A stretch of DNA of 10,354 bases, from contig JANLGZ010000089.1 of NCBI GenBank assembly GCA_024653905.1, forward strand, positions 1 to 10,354, given 5' to 3'. This DNA is from an archaeon (GTDB lineage: Archaea; Iainarchaeota; Iainarchaeia; Iainarchaeales; Iainarchaeaceae). The notes beneath the pieces were generated by a model. It did not search any database and was not told where the DNA came from. It saw only the letters and a list, made by a program, of their open reading frames with translations. Positions 5,596 to 10,354 of this stretch are shown piece by piece (position 1 is the stretch's first letter; each line of letters begins with the position of its first letter). The position numbers and the translations under genes were made by a program.

Positions 5596-5811
5596 TTACT
5601 TTTTCATAAACTTTTCTTTTGTAATACCTAATTGTTTAAGAATCTGCAAAAAAGTTCCTTTTTTCAAAGCATTATGGTTTGGGATTACAAGCAATTTATT
5701 GTTTTGGTTTTTCAAAACAATATGGCTTCCTGACTGCCTTACAAAAGAATAACCTGATTTTAAAGCAACTTTAATTATTTTTTTAGAAGAAACTATCGGG
5801 AGTTTAGGCAT
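5596..5811 (-). CDS. hicA: HicA mRNA interferase toxin
   Basis: This 71-residue protein has the small double-stranded-RNA-binding-like HicA fold. Helix KKIIKVALKSGY is followed by the signature FVRQSGSHIVLKN with the catalytic histidine at H30. Then come the strand LLVIPNHNALKKGT and the closing helix LQILKQLGITKEKF. HicA cleaves mRNA when not bound by HicB. All expected parts are present, so it looks intact. Its ATG lies inside the last codons of hicB (8-bp overlap, ATGCCTAA), which implies coupled translation. The antitoxin gene is first, the reverse of the E. coli hicAB order. The 3' end faces the ftsZ2 terminator. Confidence 0.93.
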   Translation of the reverse strand: MPKLPIVSSKKIIKVALKSGYSFVRQSGSHIVLKNQNNKLLVIPNHNALKKGTFLQILKQLGITKEKFMKK

Positions 5812-6025
5812 AGGATTTCACGCGAGTCTTTTCAACAGAAACAGATTTTGAAAGTTTCTTTAGCTCGCTTTTACCCAACTCTTCCAAATAAAGAGAAATA
5901 GCTTCTTTAATATTTTTCATTGCCTGTGATTTAGTATCACCTTCAGAAATACAGCCCTGCAAAGCAGGAACATAAACCGTATAACCACCCTCTTCCTGTT
6001 TCTCAAAAACAATGTCAAAATACAT
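5804..6025 (-). CDS. hicB: HicB antitoxin (short form)
   Basis: This 73-residue antitoxin has the HicB partial-RNase-H-like fold: strand YFDIVFEKQEEGGYTVYVPALQGCIS, then SEGDTKSQAMKNIKEAISLYLEEL, the standard family pattern. It binds and neutralises HicA. The C-terminal 20 residues are basic. I see no added helix-turn-helix or RHH domain, so this is the short HicB type and DNA binding is not obvious. The frame opens with a TTG at 6055, but that lies within the inferred promoter. ATG 6025 follows GTGG by 5 bases and gives the normal family N-terminus. It begins 46 bases after the stop of the upstream M50 protease gene but has its own TATA box. Confidence 0.93.
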   Translation of the reverse strand: MYFDIVFEKQEEGGYTVYVPALQGCISEGDTKSQAMKNIKEAISLYLEELGKSELKKLSKSVSVEKTRVKSYA

Positions 6026-6055
6026 TAAAACCACTGAAATATATGGCTCAAACAA

Positions 6056-6063
6056 CTATAAAG
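6056..6063 (-). promoter_or_regulatory. hicBA TATA box
   Basis: Minus-strand CTTTATAG, directly after the protease stop codon. About 26 bases on, the start would lie near 6034, giving a leader of about 9 bases that still includes GTGG (6034-6031) before ATG 6025. Confidence 0.5.
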
Positions 6064-6070
6064 ACTTAAC

Positions 6071-7486
6071 TCAAAAGAAAAGTGGCAATGCATTAATGAT
6101 GAACAATGCAAGTATAAAGTAAAGGAACACTTTGGAAATTATTTTTTTCTTTTCTTCTTTTGATTTTTTCAAAAAACCCAAATAAGGAACGAATAATATA
6201 CTTGCCATTCTCCCCCCATCAAATGGATTCATTGGCAAGAAATTAATTAGAGCTATCAAAAAGTTCAATAACACTAACCAATAAATGAATTCTAAAATTA
6301 AGGAAATAATCATACCATAAGTGAAATATGATTCAGGAACCTCAAAGCCTTCATTTCTAATCCCCTCGGGAACAAAACCATACTGCCCCATTTCATTGGG
6401 TTGCAGAGTTAAATCAATTAATTCTCCATTCCTTTTCAACGAAAAGGTTTTTTCTTCAAATCTATTAGTTTGTATTTCACTGAACAATTCATTAGGAGTA
6501 TTTATCGGGATTCCGTTTACACCTGTAATAATATCCCCTGATTCAAGGTTTCCAAAAGCAGAGCTTTGGTAAATTGTACCACAGAAACTTGTTTCTTCTA
6601 GAACAGAATTTACTTTAACCCCTGAAAAGAAATTTTCCTGAACACCAGGGTAGAGCGAATCAGTTATTGGATTTACTAAAGAAATTGCTCCAAAAAGCAG
6701 CAAGCCAGTAAGGAACATTACCGCAAGATTTGCAGTTGGTCCTGCGGCTAAAAAAGGTAAAACTTTTTCATCTGCTGCTTTGTTCACTGCTTTTTCATCA
6801 GGTTCAACAAACGCACCAATAGGCAAAAAACCAAAAAGAATTACCCCTGTTGATTTAATTTTAAAACCATGTCTTCTTCCAAGAATACCGTGCATTCCTT
6901 CATGCACTATAAGAATTATTATAAGAGAAATCCATGCATGTAATGGCGGGGTTATTGGAACTCCAGGAATTTTTACTCCGGGAATTAAAGGAGCAACACC
7001 AGGACAGCTTCTGATTCCTAATAAATATTTTCCGATTATTTCCCATGCCTGCATCATTAAAGAAAATAAAGTGAAACCACTTAATCCCATTAAACCAAAA
7101 GAAGCAACCAGCAAAGGATATGCTGAGCCGATAAGAACATTATTTGAAAATGCATTTCCCAAAGCAAAATCTATAAAAACGATTATTGAAGACATTGCAA
7201 AAAAAGAAACAATGAATAATAGTGCTCTTTTTATTTTTGGCAATTTTCCTCCATAAAGAAAATCTATTGCTACTGCACCAAAACCAAAAATGATTCCAAT
7301 GGTTGCAAAAACATCCAAAAACTTATGGTGTTTGCCCATTCTATCAAAAAAAGGAAGCGGTTTAACTGATTTTATGAGGCTGATTAAATAATAAGTGTCA
7401 TTTTTGGTGAAGCGTTTTATCAGATAAGTGATTCCAAGTGAAATAAGCAGGAAAGCCAGTATAATGAAAACGAAATCAAATTCCAA
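6071..7486 (-). CDS. Site-2-type intramembrane metalloprotease (peptidase M50) with PDZ domain
   Basis: This 471-residue membrane protein cleaves substrates within the membrane. Zinc ligands are H195 and H199 in HEGMH, and D423 in LPMNPFDGGR near the C-terminus, the standard S2P pair of motifs. Other family hallmarks are FLPIGAFVEPDE (220-231) and AAGPTANL (247-254). A PDZ domain covers about 292-362, with SGDIITGVNG typical of the ligand-binding fold. There are several membrane segments: one at the N-terminus, two to four between 60 and 150, one with HEGMH, one after AAGP, and two or more around 390-470. The start is TTG at 7486 with GGTG 7 bases upstream (7494-7497); there is no usable ATG. 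It likely acts in membrane stress response or clean-up of signal-peptide remnants; the substrate is unknown. Confidence 0.92.
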   Translation of the reverse strand: MEFDFVFIILAFLLISLGITYLIKRFTKNDTYYLISLIKSVKPLPFFDRMGKHHKFLDVFATIGIIFGFGAVAIDFLYGGKLPKIKRALLFIVSFFAMSSIIVFIDFALGNAFSNNVLIGSAYPLLVASFGLMGLSGFTLFSLMMQAWEIIGKYLLGIRSCPGVAPLIPGVKIPGVPITPPLHAWISLIIILIVHEGMHGILGRRHGFKIKSTGVILFGFLPIGAFVEPDEKAVNKAADEKVLPFLAAGPTANLAVMFLTGLLLFGAISLVNPITDSLYPGVQENFFSGVKVNSVLEETSFCGTIYQSSAFGNLESGDIITGVNGIPINTPNELFSEIQTNRFEEKTFSLKRNGELIDLTLQPNEMGQYGFVPEGIRNEGFEVPESYFTYGMIISLILEFIYWLVLLNFLIALINFLPMNPFDGGRMASILFVPYLGFLKKSKEEKKKIISKVFLYFILALFIINALPLFF

Positions 7487-7493
7487 AAAATAA

Positions 7494-7539
7494 CACCATT
7501 TTGCTTAAAAAGAAGATAAAGGAAGTATTATTTATAAAT
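7494..7539 (-). promoter_or_regulatory. Protease promoter and ribosome-binding site
   Basis: ATTTATAAAT (7530-7539) is a palindromic TATA box on the minus strand, giving a start near 7508. GGTG (7497-7494) sits 7 bases before the TTG start, so the leader is about 22 nt. Confidence 0.55.
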
Positions 7540-7575
7540 GCATGTAAATCTGAAGCAATTAAACTTTCAAAAAAA

Positions 7576-7887
7576 TCAGGCAGGAACGGAATTTTTAAGT
7601 GCCTCTTGCAGGAACCCTATTTTTTTCTTTTTTTCCTCAAATTCTTCAGGAGTATAACAAAACACATCCAATGCAATATTTTTTGCCCAATATTTATACA
7701 TTTTTTCGGTCCGCTTAAAAAAATTCACATTATCAAATAACCCACTAACCACTATCACATCATAATCTGAATCCTCAAGAAAATCCTTTCCTGACCGAGA
7801 GCCAAAAAGAAAAACTTTTGCATCCGGATAATCAACCCTAAGATTATCTGCAAACGCGATTATTCTTGGGTCTTTTTTTCGCTCCAT
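7576..7887 (-). CDS. MNT-type minimal nucleotidyltransferase (partner of HEPN)
   Basis: This 103-residue protein has the pol-beta nucleotidyltransferase core. The FGS motif is at 28-30, followed by the metal-binding pair D41 and D43 in LEDSDYDVIVVS, and the third aspartate D74 in IALDVFCYT. No extra domain is attached, which defines the minimal NTase (MNT) type. In studied HEPN-MNT pairs (type VII toxin-antitoxin), the MNT protein modifies its HEPN partner with AMP and so silences it. All three catalytic acids are present, so activity is likely. The ATG at 7887 lies inside the HEPN gene (28-bp overlap), so the two are co-transcribed and translation is probably coupled. Confidence 0.88.
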   Translation of the reverse strand: MERKKDPRIIAFADNLRVDYPDAKVFLFGSRSGKDFLEDSDYDVIVVSGLFDNVNFFKRTEKMYKYWAKNIALDVFCYTPEEFEEKKKKIGFLQEALKNSVPA

Positions 7888-8240
7888 TTAAACACCTCCC
7901 TGGCTTCAGCTAAAAGTTCTTCTGCAATTTCCTCATCATAAGATTCGGCAGGCAGAGCATTGGCTGCATCAGGATAACGGCTCTGAACATAATGAGGATT
8001 AAGTTTCTTGCATGCGGAAACAATTTTTTCAGGAGCATTCAACTCACTAGCCAACCCTATAATGTTATGGCGTAATGCAATTTTTTTGAACTTATAAATA
8101 TAAACCCCTTTCAGAGCCTTCTCAGAAGCCTGCTGTGAATAAAAAGCACTTGCATAAAAAACACCTTGCTCAAGCAAAATTCCCGCAGTATTAAGGTCAT
8201 CCTCCGCAGCATTCAGCCAGTCCAGAACTTCCTTCCTCAT
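7860..8240 (-). CDS. HEPN-domain protein (partner of MNT)
   Basis: This 126-residue all-helical protein has the HEPN pattern: MRKEVLDWLNAAEDDLNTA, then FYSQQASEKALKG, RHNIIGLASELN, and the conserved YVQSRYPDA stretch. HEPN proteins paired with MNT are often RNases using an R-x4-6-H motif. Here the histidine is in LRHN, but the residue four to six positions before it is Lys or Phe rather than Arg, so the classic catalytic motif is not evident. A TTG at 8246 precedes ATG 8240 in frame. The promoter spacing puts the transcription start near 8242, so ATG 8240 of a leaderless message is preferred. It is the first gene of the pair and is divergent from PAN. Alternative role: a non-catalytic substrate-binding HEPN. 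Confidence 0.87.
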   Translation of the reverse strand: MRKEVLDWLNAAEDDLNTAGILLEQGVFYASAFYSQQASEKALKGVYIYKFKKIALRHNIIGLASELNAPEKIVSACKKLNPHYVQSRYPDAANALPAESYDEEIAEELLAEAREVFKWSEKKTQE

Positions 8241-8262
8241 ATGCAATATAACTCAGTAAATT

Positions 8263-8273
8263 CTATTAAATAG
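8263..8273 (-). promoter_or_regulatory. HEPN/MNT promoter with dyad TATA
   Basis: CTATT-A-AATAG is a perfect dyad that also forms the TATA box. Its centre is about 26 bases from 8242, implying a leaderless transcript from ATG 8240. A protein bound to the dyad would directly block TBP. Confidence 0.5.
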
Positions 8274-8295
8274 CACTGAAAAAAACAAAGCATTA

Positions 8296-8342
8296 TTTAT
8301 AAGCCTTGTTCTTTAGATAAGTAATTAGGCTAAGTGTTTTTT
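8296..8342 (+). promoter_or_regulatory. PAN promoter and ribosome-binding site
   Basis: TTTATAAG (8296-8303) gives a start near 8325 and a leader of about 18 nt. AAGTG (8332-8336) lies 6 bases before ATG 8343 and probably acts as the ribosome-binding site, so its in-frame GTG is not the start. Confidence 0.55.
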
Positions 8343-9530
8343 ATGTCAGAAACTGATGAAGTGAAAAAAAAAGGAAGTTATGATGTTTATGATTACGTGT
8401 TCTCTTTAGAGGAACAATTAAAGAGTCTGCATATTGAAAAGCAAATGAGTGCTGCAAGAATAGGCCAATTGCAGATTGATATGGAAAGATTAAGAAAGGA
8501 AATTGCTGAATTAAAAAATCCTCCTTTGGTTATTGGAACTATTGCTGAGGTTTTGCCTAATGGAACCGCGATTGTGAAAAACACTAATGGCATGGAATTT
8601 CTTGTTAGTTCAATGAAAGGTTTTGAAACAGAATTAGAAGCTGGAAAAAGAGTCGCAATGAATCAGAGAACTCTTGTTATTACTCAGGTTCTTCCTGAAA
8701 TCAAGGACTGGAGAGTTTCTTCAATGGAAGTAATTGAAAAACCAAAAATAACCTTTGAAAATATCGGCGGTTTAACAGATCAGATTCGTGAATTAGAAGA
8801 AGCAGTTATTTTACCTTTATTGAATCCAAAAGGATATTCAGATTTGGGAATCGACCCTCCAAGCGGAGTTTTGTTACATGGTGCTCCAGGGACAGGAAAA
8901 ACTTTATTAGCCAAGGCAGTTGCTAATAAAACCAATTCAACTTTTATTTCTCTTTCAGGAAGCGATTTGGTCAGAAAGTATATTGGTGAAGGTTCAAGGC
9001 TTGTTAAGGATGTTTTCAAACTAGCTGTTGAAAAAAAACCTTCAATAATTTTTATTGATGAAATTGATGCGGTTGGTTCTCATAGATATGCGACTTCCAA
9101 TGGAGACAGAGAAGTTCAGAGAACACTAATGCAGTTGCTTGCTGAAATGGATGGTTTTGATGAAGTTGAGGGAGTGAAAATTATCGGAGCAACCAACAGA
9201 CTTGATATGCTTGATCATGCTCTTTTGAGACCTGGAAGATTTGATAGGTTAATTGAGGTTCCTGGCCCTGATGAAAAATCAAGAGAAAAGATTTTCGAAA
9301 TTCACACTTCAAAAATGAAGCTTGATTCGAATGTTTTGGTTAATGAATTAGCTACTCTTACTGAGGGTTTTACAGGCGCTGATGTAAAATCTGTCTGCAC
9401 AGAAGCTGGAATGTTTGCTCTGCGCGAAAATAAAAAGAAAATTTCTTTAAAACATTTTAATGAAGCAATTCAAAAAGTAACCAAGAAACCCGAGGAAGAT
9501 TTAGCTCCAAGGGATAAAATGTTTGCTTAG
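8343..9530 (+). CDS. pan: Proteasome-activating nucleotidase PAN (AAA+ ATPase)
   Basis: This 395-residue subunit forms the hexameric ring that unfolds proteins and feeds them to the archaeal 20S proteasome. An N-terminal coiled coil (about 15-58) ends in KNPPL, where the PAN family has a conserved proline kink. An OB-fold domain (about 62-120) follows. The AAA+ domain has Walker A GAPGTGKT (180-187), pore loop KYIG (212-215), Walker B IIFIDE (235-240), sensor ATN (283-285) and the arginine region LRPGRFDR (295-302). It ends MFA; the family docks into the proteasome with a C-terminal hydrophobic-Tyr-X motif, so Phe stands in for Tyr. GTG 8334 would add three residues (MFF), but ATG 8343 gives a normal N-terminus. 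No proteasome subunit gene is in the window. Confidence 0.95.
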   Translation: MSETDEVKKKGSYDVYDYVFSLEEQLKSLHIEKQMSAARIGQLQIDMERLRKEIAELKNPPLVIGTIAEVLPNGTAIVKNTNGMEFLVSSMKGFETELEAGKRVAMNQRTLVITQVLPEIKDWRVSSMEVIEKPKITFENIGGLTDQIRELEEAVILPLLNPKGYSDLGIDPPSGVLLHGAPGTGKTLLAKAVANKTNSTFISLSGSDLVRKYIGEGSRLVKDVFKLAVEKKPSIIFIDEIDAVGSHRYATSNGDREVQRTLMQLLAEMDGFDEVEGVKIIGATNRLDMLDHALLRPGRFDRLIEVPGPDEKSREKIFEIHTSKMKLDSNVLVNELATLTEGFTGADVKSVCTEAGMFALRENKKKISLKHFNEAIQKVTKKPEEDLAPRDKMFA

Positions 9531-9537
9531 ACATAAG

Positions 9538-9561
9538 TATATAAATAAGTTATACATATGT
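9538..9561 (+). promoter_or_regulatory. Promoter of the vapBC-type operon
   Basis: TATATAAA (9538-9545) starts 8 bases after the PAN stop. Its centre is 26 bases from ATG 9568, so the message is probably leaderless. The 8-bp palindrome ACATATGT (9554-9561) lies between TATA box and start, a possible operator. Confidence 0.6.
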
Positions 9562-9567
9562 TTTTGT

Positions 9568-9810
9568 ATGGGTAATATTACAATTTCTTTAGAAGATAAT
9601 GATGAAAAAATTCTTAGAGGACTTGCCAAAGAAAAGTACAAAAATAAGAAAGGCGCAATGGCTAAAGTTATAGGAGAATCCCTTGGAAGCATTTCCGGAA
9701 AGAGCCTGTGGCACAGGGCCATGGAAAGACAATTCAGGCTAATGGAAAAGGGCTTTGATTTTGGTGGCATGACAATAAGCAAGCGGGAAGAAATCTATGA
9801 CAGAAGATGA
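9568..9810 (+). CDS. VapB-like antitoxin
   Basis: This 80-residue protein begins MGNITISLEDNDEKIL. The first half has a strand (NITISLE) then helices (DEKILRGLAKEKYKNKKGAMAKVIGESL), the order of a ribbon-helix-helix antitoxin. The second half is charged and includes WHRAMERQFRLMEKGFDFGG, a likely toxin-binding segment. The frame extends back to 9523, but that part overlaps the PAN stop and the TATA box. ATG 9568 sits where transcription should begin and gives a normal antitoxin N-terminus. It precedes and overlaps the PIN toxin gene by 14 bp. The exact antitoxin family is uncertain: an RHH fold is the best guess, and no AbrB-type pattern is obvious. Confidence 0.78.
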   Translation: MGNITISLEDNDEKILRGLAKEKYKNKKGAMAKVIGESLGSISGKSLWHRAMERQFRLMEKGFDFGGMTISKREEIYDRR

Positions 9811-10225
9811 GCCAAAGCTCGTTGACTCTAATCTTCTTATATATGCTTATGATAAAGGCGCTGGGCAAAAACACATTCTTGCAAAGGAACTGCTCAAGGA
9901 AAGATGGCTGAAACAAGATGGTTTTTTAAGTGTTCAAAATCTCGCGGAATTTTATCACGTTACTACAAGAAAGATTAACAACAAAGTGAAGCCAGAACAA
10001 GCCAAACAAATAATACTCGATTTGACCCAGGGATTCAGCATAATCAGATATAATGAGAACACAATCATAAATGCGGTCAACAACCAGCTTGCTTATAAAA
10101 TCGAATTCTGGGATTCATTAATAGTTTCTGCAATGGAAGAAAACGGCATCAGCACAATAATCACGGAAAATGAAAAGGACTTCAAAAAAATCAAGTGGCT
10201 TAAAGTAATAAACCCGTTTAAATAA
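9797..10225 (+). CDS. vapC: VapC-type PIN-domain ribonuclease toxin
   Basis: This 142-residue PIN-domain protein is a metal-dependent RNase; VapC toxins usually cut tRNA or rRNA. The acidic site is visible: D10 in LVDSNLLIYAYD, E51 in VQNLAEFYHV, D106 in FWDSLIVSAM, and D128 in the final TENEKDF motif. Length and secondary-structure order fit the family (about 130-140 residues). The ATG at 9797 overlaps the antitoxin gene by 14 bp, so translation is probably coupled. No promoter of its own is seen. The gene is followed by A-rich DNA and the promoter of another plus-strand gene. All catalytic residues appear intact. It is in the same orientation as PAN but has a separate promoter through the antitoxin. 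Confidence 0.93.
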   Translation: MTEDEPKLVDSNLLIYAYDKGAGQKHILAKELLKERWLKQDGFLSVQNLAEFYHVTTRKINNKVKPEQAKQIILDLTQGFSIIRYNENTIINAVNNQLAYKIEFWDSLIVSAMEENGISTIITENEKDFKKIKWLKVINPFK

Positions 10226-10281
10226 AAAAAAATCAGCCAAATTCGGGTGATTTATACAAAAAAGACCGATTAACGAAACAT

Positions 10282-10293
10282 ATATTTAAATAT
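10282..10293 (+). promoter_or_regulatory. TATA box of the last, partial gene
   Basis: ATATTTAAATAT is a perfect 12-bp palindrome that would act as TATA box. Its centre is 26 bases from 10314, matching the ATG there and implying another leaderless message. Confidence 0.5.
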
Positions 10294-10313
10294 GCTTTTG
10301 GTTAATCCTAAAT

Positions 10314-10354
10314 ATGAATTTGCCTCTAAATAACCAACTAAAAAAAAGGTCACA
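10314..10354 (+). CDS. 5' end of a gene, cut by the window
   Basis: Only 13 codons and two bases are visible, reading MNLPLNNQLKKRS. The frame is open to the window edge. Support comes from the TATA box at the leaderless distance. The product cannot be identified. Confidence 0.4.
   Translation, partial: MNLPLNNQLKKRS

Noticed and set aside
4387..7950. 13-base match CATAAGATTCGGC at about 4387 and again near 7937
   Set aside because: One such match is expected by chance in 10 kb, and the second copy lies in the HEPN coding region.
9797..10225. Asn at the TEN position of VapC taken as loss of the fourth acidic residue
   Set aside because: Many PIN toxins have T-x-N-x-x-D-F here, with the Asp of DF (D128) present, so the site looks normal.

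Overview
The window is A+T-rich archaeal DNA. The strongest evidence is an archaeal-type SRP RNA gene, an FtsZ of the archaeal FtsZ2 type, a PAN proteasome-activating ATPase, a tRNA-Asn without an encoded CCA, and TATA boxes about 26 bases upstream of inferred transcription starts, several of which give leaderless or nearly leaderless messages. Compact genes, TTG starts and many small toxin-antitoxin pairs suggest a small-genome archaeon, possibly of the DPANN group. That placement is an inference, because no rRNA or ribosomal protein gene is present.

Layout: (1) 1-1209, a membrane redox protein that joins a thioredoxin-like CPHC domain to a CcdA/DsbD-like membrane domain. (2) 1210-1496, a T-tract intergenic region, followed by tRNA-Asn on the minus strand. 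(3) 1600-3041, a TATA region that may serve both strands, an unrecognised six-TM membrane protein and a small charged protein. (4) 3056-3640, an RHH antitoxin / RelE-like toxin operon on the minus strand. (5) 3657-3810, a lysine-codon-rich 30-bp tandem repeat and a perfect hairpin. (6) 3863-4094, SRP RNA on the minus strand. (7) 4095-5565, a palindrome-rich 332-bp upstream region, ftsZ2 and its terminator. (8) 5596-6063, hicBA on the minus strand. (9) 6071-7540, an M50 site-2-type protease with a PDZ domain, minus strand. (10) 7576-8273, a HEPN/MNT pair on the minus strand, divergent from PAN at 8343-9530. (11) 9538-10225, a vapBC-type pair. (12) 10282-end, the promoter and first 13 codons of a further gene.

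Core functions are therefore protein targeting (SRP), division (FtsZ2), protein quality control (PAN, M50 protease), exported-protein redox chemistry and tRNA-Asn. They alternate with four different two-gene toxin-antitoxin-like modules: RHH/RelE, HicBA, HEPN-MNT and VapBC. Each module has its own promoter, and in each the two genes overlap or nearly touch. I see no transposase, integrase, CRISPR array or phage gene. The least explained parts are the dyad-rich region upstream of ftsZ2, the degenerate lysine-rich repeat next to the SRP RNA, and the two unrecognised proteins at 1670-3041.
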